Positions 30,894 to 39,696 of a stretch of 64,000 nt of DNA are shown piece after piece (position 1 is the first letter of the stretch; every line of letters starts with the position of its first letter). Where the stretch lies: NCBI RefSeq assembly GCF_010672525.1, contig NZ_JAAHGH010000008.1:464761-528760 (forward strand), read 5' to 3'. The notes beneath the pieces are model-generated. The model did no database searches. It was not told where the DNA came from and saw nothing but the letters and a program-made list of their open reading frames with translations. Source of the DNA: Okeania sp. SIO2B3. Its GTDB lineage: Bacteria; Cyanobacteriota; Cyanobacteriia; Cyanobacteriales; Microcoleaceae. A program made the translations under genes and the position numbers.

Positions 30894-32453
30894 TCAACTC
30901 TCCATAGTTGGAGGTTGCGCTGGAATCGCAGCAATAATCGCATCAATCACCTTAGCAATAGGCAAAATATGCATACCTAAATCCGGCGTTTGTTGACCTT
31001 TCGGAATAATTGCCCTCTTAAAACCTAACTTCGCAGCCTCTCTCAACCTTAATTCCAACTGAGATACAGGTCGCACCTGGCCTCCTAAACCAACCTCTCC
31101 CAGCAAAATAATTCTGGGGTCAACTACCCGGTCGCGAAAACTAGCCACTACTGCAATAGCAACTCCCAAGTCTGCTGCGGGTTCTTCTACAGTCAACCCA
31201 CCCACTGTCGCCACATAAGTATCTAATTTAGATAAAGGAATGCCGACCCGTTTTTCCAACACTGCCAAAATCTGTTGCAACCTACCACTATCAATTCCAG
31301 TAGTAGAACGTCGAGGTGCACCATGACTCGCTGGGCTAACCAATGCCTGAATCTCTACAACTATTGGGCGAGTACCCTCCATAGAAACAACTGTAGAAGT
31401 TCCCGACGAATACTCATCCCTACTTCCTAAAAATAACTCTGAGGGATTTAATATCTCTTTTAAACCATTCGCCACCATTTCAAAGACTCCAATTTCGTGA
31501 GTAGCGCCGAAACGATTTTTCATAGAGCGCAACAGACGATGGGAGGCAAAGCGATCGCCCTCAAAATACAAAACTGTATCTACCAAATGTTCCAAAACAC
31601 GGGGACCTGCCAAAGCACCATCTTTAGTTACATGACCGACTATTAATAAAGTAATATTTTCCCGCTTTGCTACCTGCATCAAGGCCGAAGTACATTCCCT
31701 CACCTGAGCAACCGAACCAGGAGCAGAAGTCAGGGAAGCAAAATAAATTGTTTGAATACTGTCAATCACAGCAAGATATGGTTTGAGAGATTCCAACTCT
31801 CTTAAAATTACTTCTAAATCTGTTTCTGGCAATAAAAATAAATTTTCCTGAGAATCTGTAGTGGAATCTTTTATATTTTCAGCATTGTCATTGTTTTCTT
31901 GACTTTCGTTGGAGGATAAATCTTCATCCATCTCAACATTTGAAACATTATCCTTATCCTCTTTCTCTACTTCTACTTCATTGAGATTAACAATTAAACG
32001 TTGCGAACGTAATTTAACCTGTTGTCCAGACTCTTCTGCCGATACATATAAAACCCGACATCTACTAGACAACTGATTAGCCACCTGTAATAAAAGAGTA
32101 GATTTACCAATACCAGGTTCTCCACCAATCAAAACCAAGGAACCAGGAACAATTCCACCACCAAGCACTCGGTCTAACTCTTCAAACCCAGAAGGCATTC
32201 TGGACAAACTTTGGTCAGAAATCTGGGATAATAGAAAAGATGCCCTTGGTTGACCAGAAGACTGATCCGATTCAGATGCTTGAGTGCCAATGCCAATATC
32301 AGTCAGTCCCAATCTTTGTAGAGGGTTTGTCGTTGGTTCTTCTATTACTTCCTGTATTGAATCCCAACTGTTACAGTTTGTACATTTGCCTTGGAATTTA
32401 GGGTACTCCTTGGCACATACTCCACAAACATACTTTATTTTCTGTTTTGGCAT
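30894..32453 (-). CDS. radA: DNA repair protein RadA
   Basis: 519 aa RecA-like branch-migration helicase. Zinc finger CGVCAKEYPKFQGKCTNCNS (residues 10-29), Walker A GGEPGIGKSTLL, the RadA-specific MKNRFGATHEIGVFEM, and a C-terminal Lon-like domain (VATVGGLTVEEPAADLGVAI). An acidic, low-complexity insertion of about 45 residues (EDKDNVSNVEMDEDLSSNES and on) sits between the Walker A/B regions, making it longer than the usual ~455 aa. No clear ribosome site beyond AAATGCC. Confidence 0.95.
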   Translation of the reverse strand: MPKQKIKYVCGVCAKEYPKFQGKCTNCNSWDSIQEVIEEPTTNPLQRLGLTDIGIGTQASESDQSSGQPRASFLLSQISDQSLSRMPSGFEELDRVLGGGIVPGSLVLIGGEPGIGKSTLLLQVANQLSSRCRVLYVSAEESGQQVKLRSQRLIVNLNEVEVEKEDKDNVSNVEMDEDLSSNESQENNDNAENIKDSTTDSQENLFLLPETDLEVILRELESLKPYLAVIDSIQTIYFASLTSAPGSVAQVRECTSALMQVAKRENITLLIVGHVTKDGALAGPRVLEHLVDTVLYFEGDRFASHRLLRSMKNRFGATHEIGVFEMVANGLKEILNPSELFLGSRDEYSSGTSTVVSMEGTRPIVVEIQALVSPASHGAPRRSTTGIDSGRLQQILAVLEKRVGIPLSKLDTYVATVGGLTVEEPAADLGVAIAVVASFRDRVVDPRIILLGEVGLGGQVRPVSQLELRLREAAKLGFKRAIIPKGQQTPDLGMHILPIAKVIDAIIAAIPAQPPTMES

Positions 32454-32638
32454 TTCTTAAAATAATTTAATATTCACTCGTAAATATAAAAAAGCCTCAA
32501 GTTTGACTCATCCTAAGCTAAGGAGTAATCCATAATGGTAATTTCTTTTGTCCTGTTTGATGATAGAGTTAAGAAAATTAATATCAAAGAATCTTGAAAG
32601 AGCTCGAGCCACTATAATTTCTAATTTAGCAGTGAGAT

Positions 32639-32680
32639 GGGGCGTATAAACTGCGCGGGAAACCCACGCAGACAGCCCCT
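32639..32680. repeat. Two-tier hairpin
   Basis: Outer arms GGGGC and GCCCC enclose an inner stem CTGCGCGGG / CCCACGCAG with an AAA loop. It lies 80 bp upstream of the tnpB gene and may be the left end of that element or an independent structured repeat. Otherwise 32454-32760 is empty of genes. Confidence 0.5.
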
Positions 32681-32760
32681 AATGAATTTCAACATATCTA
32701 TATAATAATTGAGCGGAGCGCGAATCAATCCAGTATCAGTTATAATATAGTTATTAACAT

Positions 32761-34020
32761 TTGATTTTTCAACCTTTGATTACTTTAGCTTACCAGTACA
32801 AGCTCAACCCAACTCAGCAACAAGAAATAGAGATTAATCATATTCTTGATGTTTGTAAGAGCGTGTACAATTATGCTTTGAGAGAGCGAAAAGACTGGTC
32901 AAGTGCGAGACAATCACCAATTAATAGCTGTTCAATTGTTTCTGAATATATTATTCCTACTGAGACACCTTATCCTAGTTACAATCATCAAGCCAAAAAC
33001 CTCACAATAGCTAAAAAAACTCATCCTAGATTAAAGTCAGTTAATGCTCAAGTTTTACAACAAACTTTAAAGACTCTAGATAGAGCTTTTTGTGGTCTGA
33101 AATCTCAGGGTAAAGGTTTTCCAAGATTTAAGAAAAAGCTGAGAAGTTTTGTTTTTCCTGCCATGCTGAAAAATTCCTTAGGCAATAATAGAGTTAAACT
33201 GCCTCAGCTAGGTTGGATTAAGATTAAACAAAGTAGGCCATATCCAGATGGTTTTCAAGCTAAACAAGCTAGGATAGTCAAAAAAGCAACTGGTTATTAT
33301 TTGATGATTACTTTTACTTCATCTGAGTTAGTGCCAGATAATCCAGTAGGTAAAAAGTCATTAGGAATAGATGCAGGTATAGAAAGTTTTGTAGCGACTT
33401 CAACTGGAAAGTTAATCAAATCTCCTAAGTTTTTATTCAGCCAACTACGCGAGCTTAAATTGGCGAGCTACCCCGCGCCGCCTCCAGGCGCAAGCGGTCA
33501 GACCCCGCGTCGCCTCCAGGCCCAAGGGAATGCTGACCAAGAGAGGGAACGTGCGAGCTTACTGCAAAGAAGACTTAAGAAAAAAAAGAAGGGGTCAAAT
33601 AATTGGTTAAAACTTCAGAACAAGATAGCTAAACTACATGAGAAAATAACCAATACTAGACGGGACTGGAATTTCAAATTAGCTCATGAACTTTGTGATA
33701 ATACAGACAATATTTTCGTTGAAGATATTAACTTTAAGTCTTGGTCTAGAGGTATTGTTAGAAAACAATCTAATGACAGTGGCATCGGTCAATTGATCAA
33801 TGAAATACTTCCTTATATATGCTGGAAAAGAGGCAAGTATTATGGAAAAGTTGACAAGGATTATTCTTCTCAAGAATGCCCTAAATGTGGGCAGATTGAA
33901 AAGAAAAAACTCTCTGATAGAAAGCATAATTGTAGCAACTGCGGTTATGAAATAAATCGTGATATAGCTGCTGCACCCACCCCCATCCCCTCCCGGGAGG
34001 GGAGCAAGAGGGGTGGGTGA
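32761..34020 (+). CDS. tnpB: TnpB of an IS200/IS605-type element, with two insertions
   Basis: 419-codon frame from a TTG. RuvC motifs: SLGIDAGIESFVATSTG, NIFVEDINFKSWSRG, EINRDIAAA. Zinc-ribbon CPKCGQ and CSNCGY. Two oddities: a GC-rich in-frame stretch (ASYPAPPPGASGQTPRRLQA and on, about 33 residues, near 33455-33555) between RELKL and LQRRLKKKKK, and a palindromic repeat (33974-34019) directly after EINRDIAAA that replaces the C-terminus with PTPIPSREGSKRGG and a stop. The true tail (IAVYIPLKRKLVE) follows out of frame. Activity is doubtful. Confidence 0.85.
   Translation: MIFQPLITLAYQYKLNPTQQQEIEINHILDVCKSVYNYALRERKDWSSARQSPINSCSIVSEYIIPTETPYPSYNHQAKNLTIAKKTHPRLKSVNAQVLQQTLKTLDRAFCGLKSQGKGFPRFKKKLRSFVFPAMLKNSLGNNRVKLPQLGWIKIKQSRPYPDGFQAKQARIVKKATGYYLMITFTSSELVPDNPVGKKSLGIDAGIESFVATSTGKLIKSPKFLFSQLRELKLASYPAPPPGASGQTPRRLQAQGNADQERERASLLQRRLKKKKKGSNNWLKLQNKIAKLHEKITNTRRDWNFKLAHELCDNTDNIFVEDINFKSWSRGIVRKQSNDSGIGQLINEILPYICWKRGKYYGKVDKDYSSQECPKCGQIEKKKLSDRKHNCSNCGYEINRDIAAAPTPIPSREGSKRGG
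33974..34019. repeat. 46-bp GC-rich palindromic insertion in tnpB
   Basis: Same element as 7409-7453 in opposite orientation: CACCCACCCCCATCCCCTCC, CGGGAGGGGAGC, then GAGGGGTGGGTG. It is inserted one codon away from the corresponding site in the other tnpB, just after the last RuvC aspartate, and truncates the protein. Confidence 0.78.
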
Positions 34021-34175
34021 GGATTAATAGCGGTATACATACCGTTAAAGAGAAAGCTTGTGGAGATGGTCTGACAGGGGTGCAACTCAGTTTATTTGAT
34101 TTGTTGCCAAGCTTACGAATCTGCCAGACAAGAATCTCCCTTTATAATCACCAGATTTAACGGTGAGAGTGTCAA
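34021..34175 (+). ncRNA. Right end / candidate omegaRNA locus of tnpB element
   Basis: After the displaced tnpB tail comes AAGAATCTCCC, a hairpin with TAATCACCAGATTTAACGGTGA and GAGAGTGTCAA. The terminal GTGTCAA is the usual right border. It ends 29 bp before the rpaB start. The RNA is inferred from the TnpB family. Confidence 0.6.
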
Positions 34176-34203
34176 AAATCTAAATGAAGGAGTGTTAGGA
34201 AAA

Positions 34204-34935
34204 GTGGAAAATCATAAAGAAAAAATATTGGTTGTTGATGATGAGGCAAGTATCCGTCGTATTTTAGAAACTCGACTGTCAATGATTGGCTATGATGTTG
34301 TTACTGCTGCTGACGGGGAAGAAGCTTTGGATACTTTTCGCAATGCAGACCCAGATTTGGTGGTATTAGATGTGATGATGCCAAAATTAGATGGTTATGG
34401 TGTATGTCAAGAGTTACGGAAAGAGTCAGATATTCCTATAATTATGTTAACTGCTTTGGGAGATGTTGCAGATAGAATTACAGGTTTAGAGTTAGGTGCT
34501 GATGATTATGTAGTGAAGCCTTTTTCTCCAAAAGAATTAGAAGCAAGAATTCGTTCTGTATTACGTCGAGTAGAGAAAAATGAGGCTAATGGTATTCCTA
34601 GTTCTGGTGTTATCCAAGTTAGCACTATTAGAATTGATACTAATAAACGTCAGGTTTACAAGGGTGATGAAAGAATTAGACTAACTGGTATGGAGTTTAG
34701 TTTGTTGGAGTTGTTGGTAAGTCGTTCTGGAGAACCTTTTTCTCGGTCTGAGATTTTGCAGGAAGTTTGGGGTTATACTCCAGAGCGCCATGTAGATACG
34801 CGGGTAGTGGATGTTCATATTTCTAGGCTGAGGGCTAAGTTAGAAGAAGATCCAAGTAATCCAGAATTGATTTTAACTGCGCGGGGTACTGGTTATTTAT
34901 TTCAACGTATTATTGAGCCTGGTGAAGTTGGTTGA
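34204..34935 (+). CDS. rpaB: OmpR-family response regulator RpaB (Ycf27)
   Basis: 243 aa from GTG 34204 (VENHKEKILVVDDEASIRRI), which matches the family start; AAGGAG lies 11 nt upstream. Receiver domain with phospho-acceptor Asp in LVVLDVMMPKLDGYG and K in YVVKPFSPKELEA; winged-helix domain EVWGYTPERHVDTRVVDVHI. RpaB is the essential cyanobacterial regulator of high-light and photosystem genes and phycobilisome coupling, working with NblS. A longer frame back to 34096 is mobile-element sequence and is excluded. Its original promoter region is displaced by the tnpB element. Confidence 0.95.
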   Translation: MENHKEKILVVDDEASIRRILETRLSMIGYDVVTAADGEEALDTFRNADPDLVVLDVMMPKLDGYGVCQELRKESDIPIIMLTALGDVADRITGLELGADDYVVKPFSPKELEARIRSVLRRVEKNEANGIPSSGVIQVSTIRIDTNKRQVYKGDERIRLTGMEFSLLELLVSRSGEPFSRSEILQEVWGYTPERHVDTRVVDVHISRLRAKLEEDPSNPELILTARGTGYLFQRIIEPGEVG

Positions 34936-35264
34936 AATATAGTTACAGTCAAATCAAAGGCTAAAAAATTGGTAGTCCTAAAGATTTAAGGGTATTATTT
35001 GCTACATCCCTATTAATTATAAGAAGGTAGACAATAAAAATTATTACTTGTTTAGCACTACTAAAAAATCCTAGTTATTCAGTAATTTTAAAAATTGGCT
35101 GATTGGTATCTAAATTTATCTTTTTCTTTACGGGTTTAATACCAATTCCTAAAAATAATGCTATTTTTATTGAACACTTCAGTTATTAAGTAATGAACAA
35201 TGATCATTAATTTTTTTAGCAATTATTTGTATGAAGTCAAGAGATCTTATTCCTCATTTACCGA

Positions 35265-35478
35265 ATAATTAAGGTTGAAAGCCTCTCCTTTAAAGGAGAA
35301 AAAAGCGGTCGTTTGCTTCGCAACGCTGACGCGAAACGCGACAGCGGAACGGAGTTCTATCTTCGCAGCTTCCCGCAGGGTGGGATGGCGAGGTCTCGGA
35401 GCTGTCCGACCATCGACCAAGAGAAGAAAAAATTTTCACGCTCCGCGTCAATCCTCTTCTTTTCAAGGAGAGGTAATA
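35265..35478. repeat. Composite dispersed repeat, copy 4 (inverted)
   Basis: Reverse orientation relative to copies 1-3. Blocks: GCCTCTCCTTTAAAGGAGAA, AAAGCGGTCGTTTGCTTCGC, GCGACAGCGGAACGGAGTTC, GCAGCTTCCCGCAGGGTGGG and GACCAAGAGAAGAAAA, then TAATTATTAATTATTAA. The frame across it is not a gene. The 34936-35264 spacer is otherwise empty. Confidence 0.78.
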
Positions 35479-35627
35479 ATTAATTATTAATTATTAATTA
35501 TTAATTGTTGAACTACTTCCTACTCTCTGCTTTCAAGAAGATGTAGCAAAAATGCGCGATATTTGGTATAAGATTCCACCTCCTTCTTCCTTCTTAAAGA
35601 AATTTAATTTCCCCGGCGGGAAGTCCC

Positions 35628-35661
35628 GCGCTCTCCCGTAGGGGAGCGTCGGGAGTATGTC
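35628..35661 (+). repeat. Solo IS200/IS605-type right end
   Basis: GCGCTCTCCCGTAGGGGAGC followed by GTCGGGAGTATGTCAA, identical to 7531-7566, with no tnpB nearby on its left side. Confidence 0.7.
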
Positions 35662-35890
35662 AATGAGTTAAATTATAGCTTTCAAAATTTATGTAGAGAC
35701 GATATAGCAATTAGGAATCAGTTATGAGAATTGAGGTGTTCCTTAAAAGTATAGAATATAGCAGTTATTATATTCAGATGATAGATTTTTTTCTTTTTCT
35801 CTGTTTCCTGTGCTCTAAAATTTGCCAATATCTCACAACTTAAATCATATTGCTATATATTCATATTTCTCAAATATAAACACTATATTT

Positions 35891-36137
35891 AGGGTTTGCG
35901 TATGGAAAGTCTTTTTGCTCTTTGTAGGAGACAGCTATACTGGAGACAGGAGACAGGAGAAATGGGGAATGAGCAAGGAGGTAGGAGCGGGCGTTTTGTC
36001 CCTCAGTTTTTATGTTCTTGTCTGCCTTTTATGCTAACTTTTTGAGCATGAACAGCTCAAACAAGGGGACTTTTGGGGACTCTAAAAAGGCTCAAGCCAA
36101 TATCAGTCAATGCTTTTAGATTTAATCAGCAAGCCCT
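35891..36137. mobile_element. AGGGTTTGC-ended MITE, copy 2
   Basis: 247 bp. Starts AGGGTTTGCGTATGG, ends TTAATCAGCAAGCCCT; ATTT flanks both sides (35887-35890 and 36138-36141). Interior: GGAGACAGCTATACTGGAGA, CAGGAGACAGG, CCAATATCAGTCAATGC. Confidence 0.82.
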
Positions 36138-36176
36138 ATTTAAACCCTCTTTATTTGGTAATTTATTCTTTAAAAT

Positions 36177-36836
36177 ATGACTCAATCAGAACAAAACAAA
36201 GTCTTACGAATGCTACCTATAATAGTAGGAGGATTAGGCGGAACTTTACTCATGGTTAATCGATTTTTCACCCCTAATCTTTTAGCTTCCCAAGCTCGTT
36301 CTGATGTAGTGGGGGTAATTTTAAGTGCTTTTTTGATTTTAACTGGTTTACTTTGGCAACAGATACAACCACGTTCTCCTGATACTGTTGAATTAATTGG
36401 TGAATCAGGGTTTGAACTATTGCCAGAATTATCTGACATAGCAAAAAATGAACTTGCCTGGGCTTCTAGTTTATTATTAACTAATACAGTTACTAAAACT
36501 ATTATTATTTGGTATCAAAACAAAGTCTTATTAAAAAGAGGAATTTTACCATCTCATTCACAAGTAGAACCAGGAGCTATTTTCAAGCAAGTTTTGAATA
36601 AACAAAAACCTATTTATTTAGTAGATTTAAAAGTTTATCCAGGTCGTATTGAATTTAATTATTTACCAGAAAATACTCAAGGTGTCATTTGTCAACCTAT
36701 TGGTAAGAATGGTGTAATGATTTTAGGCGCAAATGCACCTCGCAGTTATACTAAACAAGATGAAAATTGGATTTCGGGAATAGCAGATAAATTGACAGAT
36801 ACTTTGTCGAAAGAAGAGTTAATTAGAATTAATTAG
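36177..36836 (+). CDS. CCB2/CCB4-type cofactor assembly protein for cytochrome b6f
   Basis: 219 aa with two N-terminal membrane helices (about residues 12-30 and 45-62; VGVILSAFLILTGLLW) followed by a soluble domain. Matches the cyanobacterial 'cofactor assembly of complex C subunit B' family (CCB2/CCB4, DUF2930), which inserts haem ci into cytochrome b6 in thylakoids. The stop TAG is formed by one base of the target duplication plus AG of the next MITE (36835). MITEs flank the gene on both sides. Confidence 0.85.
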   Translation: MTQSEQNKVLRMLPIIVGGLGGTLLMVNRFFTPNLLASQARSDVVGVILSAFLILTGLLWQQIQPRSPDTVELIGESGFELLPELSDIAKNELAWASSLLLTNTVTKTIIIWYQNKVLLKRGILPSHSQVEPGAIFKQVLNKQKPIYLVDLKVYPGRIEFNYLPENTQGVICQPIGKNGVMILGANAPRSYTKQDENWISGIADKLTDTLSKEELIRIN

Positions 36837-37078
36837 GGTTTGCGCTTCACTAGTCTTTTAGTAGAGGTAGGAGACAGCTATACTGGAGACAGGAGACAGG
36901 AGGAACGGGGGATGAGCGAGGAGGTAGTCGGAAAAATTATCCCTCAATTTTTCTGCCATAATAATTCCAAAATACTAGTATGCATGAGCTTTTTTCACCG
37001 AAAAGCTGGTACTTTTTTTAACTCAAAAACGTTAAAGCCAATATCAGTCAATACTTTGAGAATTAATCAGTAAGCCCT
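36835..37078. mobile_element. AGGGTTTGC-ended MITE, copy 3
   Basis: 244 bp. Starts AGGGTTTGCGCTTCAC, ends AATCAGTAAGCCCT, with AATT on both sides (36831-36834 and 37079-37082). Interior is nearly that of copy 2 (GGAGACAGCTATACTGGAGA). It is inserted exactly at the 3' end of the CCB gene. Confidence 0.85.
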
Positions 37079-37124
37079 AATTAAGACAAGTCATTTCAGT
37101 TATCAGTTATCAGTACCTCGGCCT

Positions 37125-37336
37125 GAAGTCAGAGGCTTGAAATATTAAACTTTATTTTCTCTTGGTCTCATGGATATGGCGCAGGTTTCGGAGCCATCCC
37201 ACCCAACGGGGAAGCTGCGAAGATAGAACTCCGTTCCGCTGTCGCGTTTCGCGTCAGCGTTGCGTTACGCCAGTTTTGCGAAGCAAAAGCAAACGACCGC
37301 TTTTTCATCCCCTTGAAAGGGGGAAGCTTGAAACCT
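37125..37336. repeat. Composite dispersed repeat, copy 5 (longest)
   Basis: Contains TTCTCTTGGTCTCATGGATA, CCATCCCACCCAACGGGGAA, GCTGCGAAGATAGAACTCCG, then extra modules TTCGCGTCAGCGTTGCGTTA and CGCCAGTTTTGCGAAGCAAA, and AACGACCGCTTTTTCATCCC. Ends 31 bp before the DUF456 start. Confidence 0.75.
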
Positions 37337-37366
37337 TATTTTTTGGTTAATTTTTTTGATTTTAAT

Positions 37367-37903
37367 ATGTTAATGATAATTATTTACTGGCTTCTTCTAA
37401 TAGTTATGTTGGTCGGTGTTGCTGGTGCTGTAATTCCAGGTTTGCCCGGTTCTAGTTTGATTTTAGCAGCGATTTTAGTTTGGAGCTTTATTCAAAATTT
37501 TACTGGGGTGGGTTGGGCATTAGGAATGGCGATCACTGTTCTGGTTTTGAGTACTTTGATAGATTTTCTAGCTACTTATTGGGGAGCAAAACACTCAGGT
37601 GCTAGTAAATGGGGACAAATAGGTTGCTTCGTTGGTCTGGCATTAGGTTTTTTTGGTCTATTACCAGCTTTGCCATTTGGCGGACCTTTATTAGGGATGT
37701 TGATTGGACCTTTTTTCGGAGCAGTTGTTGGAGAATTTTTGTATCGGCAAGATTTAGAGTTTGCTCAGAGGGCTAAATTATCTGTAAAAGCTGGAATAGG
37801 TATAGTGGTCGGCACAGTTGTGGGAAATATAATTCAAGGAATTTTAGCGATCGCTACTGTGATAGTTTTTCTTGTTTCAACTTGGCCGACCATTAACAGT
37901 TAG
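37367..37903 (+). CDS. DUF456 membrane protein
   Basis: 178 aa, five to six membrane helices rich in glycine (VGVAGAVIPGLPGSSLILAA at residues 12-31; FGGPLLGMLIGPFFGAVVGE). DUF456 proteins are small integral membrane proteins of unknown function. The start is placed at ATG 37367 because the frame upstream is composite-repeat sequence. Confidence 0.85.
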   Translation: MLMIIIYWLLLIVMLVGVAGAVIPGLPGSSLILAAILVWSFIQNFTGVGWALGMAITVLVLSTLIDFLATYWGAKHSGASKWGQIGCFVGLALGFFGLLPALPFGGPLLGMLIGPFFGAVVGEFLYRQDLEFAQRAKLSVKAGIGIVVGTVVGNIIQGILAIATVIVFLVSTWPTINS

Positions 37904-37929
37904 TTTTTAAGAGATTAGGGGTTCGGGGA

Positions 37930-38071
37930 GCTATAAGTCCCGCGCTCTAAGCAACAGGGTGAGCGTCGGGATACATGGACTTCCCGCACTTGTTGAAGGG
38001 GTTCTATGCTCCATCGTGAGGTTGGCAGAGCCATCGCTGTACCCGTAGGGTGAGCGTCGAGAGGATGTCAA
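37930..38071 (+). repeat. Solo right-end element with internal insertion
   Basis: Starts GTCCCGCGCTCTAAGC like 35622 onward, is interrupted by GTCGGGATACATGGACTTCC and further sequence, and ends GGGTGAGCGTCGAGAGGATG TCAA. Its last bases provide the stop codon of the minus-strand gene 38068-38493. Confidence 0.6.
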
Positions 38072-38493
38072 AAAGAATAAACTCTGCCAGTGGGAGAAAT
38101 ATAAACTGATTTATGGTCAGTTGCTTCTGAACCTGGTTTAACTCTAACTGTAACTGTATTACCCTCTGCACTATATTCATAAGTAAGTAAACTGTCATTA
38201 TATATGTTTACTGTGCCATAACCGTCAGGTATACTTTGCAAGTCAACTCTGATATTTTTACTTCTTCCTGCGGGTAAAATTCTTTCTACTTCTGGAATTA
38301 AGTTATAGTTGAGAGCTTTTCCGGTCTGATTTAAAATCTTTAGTATAATTGGTTGTTTTGAATCTGCTGCTTGAGCTTCTGGTTGCCAATATCCAGGTAC
38401 ATAAGTAGGAGCATTTTGAGATAAAACTTCTTTGGGATAAATTATGAAGCTTGAAGTTATTAATAATGTTGTGATTAGAGCAAATTTTTTCAT
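38068..38493 (-). CDS. Small exported protein of unknown function
   Basis: 141 aa from MKKFALITTLLITSSFIIYP, a signal peptide with probable cleavage near VLSQNA. The mature part is beta-rich (IILKILNQTGKALNYNLIPE, GYGTVNIYNDSLLTYEYSAE). Eight extra codons upstream are possible but AGAGGAAAAATG favours this start. The stop TGA lies in a mobile-element end (TTTGACATCC), so the natural C-terminus may have been altered. Confidence 0.72.
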   Translation of the reverse strand: MKKFALITTLLITSSFIIYPKEVLSQNAPTYVPGYWQPEAQAADSKQPIILKILNQTGKALNYNLIPEVERILPAGRSKNIRVDLQSIPDGYGTVNIYNDSLLTYEYSAEGNTVTVRVKPGSEATDHKSVYISPTGRVYSF

Positions 38494-38572
38494 TTTTCCT
38501 CTTGTTGTACGGTACAAAAAATCTAATACTTAATAGTCGAAAATTTTTGCTTCGGTTATTTTTGACGTAGTC

Positions 38573-38806
38573 TTAACAGCAATTTTTAGGATGTTAAGGT
38601 AGGGCTTAAATAATATTTCTGTTACCAGAGCGAGTATTCCCTAAATTCTTGAAATTTTGTACTTCCAAGACTCTAAAACTGCTCTTTATGAGATAACTTT
38701 AATAGCAATTTTTGAGATGCTAAGGTACTGTTTAAAATCTCTCTGTTACCAGAGCAAGTATTCCTTAAATTCTGAAAACTTTGTACCTCCAAGACTCTAA
38801 AACTAA
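38573..38806. repeat. 126-bp tandem duplication
   Basis: Two diverged copies starting AGCAATTTTTAGGATG (38578) and AGCAATTTTTGAGATG (38704), sharing TCTGTTACCAGAGC, AGTATTCC and CCAAGACTCTAAAACT. Located upstream of the exported-protein gene. No ORF. Confidence 0.75.
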
Positions 38807-38915
38807 TGGATATAATGAATAATAGTTATGCAAAATAAATTTTATTGTTGAAATTAGCAAAAGGGAGACGGCAGAATATGTAATTAATTTTGTCTCAGTA
38901 CTTGGCAATCTTAAA

Positions 38916-39129
38916 GTAAGCATTCAGCGGTCAGCTATCAGCTATCAGCTATGAGTTATTAGCTCATTATCGCACCGAAGTCTCCAAGGGGAATTAAAAG
39001 TTGTGTTTACTTCCGCATTCCGCGCAAAAGAAAAAGGTTATCAGATAACCTTAGTAAGTTATTACATTCATGGATATGATCGCTGACTGCTAATAGCTGT
39101 TTGTGCAGCATTCCGCAGGAAATGCTTAC
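38916..39129. mobile_element. IS66-like MITE with 8-bp target duplication, copy 2
   Basis: 214 bp, GTAAGCATTCAGC to GCAGGAAATGCTTAC, flanked by ATCTTAAA on both sides (38908-38915 and 39130-39137). Ends agree with 11025-11254 in opposite orientation; the interiors differ. The rest of 39138-39696 holds an AT-rich spacer and a dispersed AGCTGAAAATTCAGACAACG element (39500-39535). Confidence 0.87.
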
Positions 39130-39696
39130 ATCTTAAATGCTTTATCAAACATCTACCTAGACAATTTTTCAGCATTGCCAGAAAGACAAAGCTTCTCAAC
39201 TTTTTATTGCAGCGAGGAAAAACTTTACCAAGAGATTTAATCTCAGAAAAAGCTCTATCTAAAGTATTTAAAATTTGTGGTAAGAATTGAGCATTAACTG
39301 ACTTGAATCTGGGATTAGTTTTCCCAGGCTATTATTAAGTTTTTTGCTTGATAATTGTAATTACAATCAGCTGCATCAGTAGAGACTTTGAAAGTCTTAT
39401 TTCTGTTCCTGGTTTTCTAGTCCCTAATTCTCAGAAATTTTACCTACAATTCAAATAAAATTTCTATATAGCACTCGAAGTAAAGATGAGGATATATCAA
39501 AAGCTGAAAATTCAGACAACGCCAGATTTTTCCTTCTACCTTCTCCTATAAAAGTAGTAACCTTGAAAACTCTACAACTAGACTAACTAATTGAGAATAT
39601 TGAGAATTAGGATAGTGGCTAGAAAAGACTACTTACAGAAAATAGAAGAGCTAGTAGCTAATCATCAAGAAATATTACTAATTACCAATAACCAAT

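Noticed and set aside
34096..34203. N-terminal extension of rpaB from TTG 34096
   Set aside because: It is the mobile-element tail; family alignment and ribosome site support GTG 34204.
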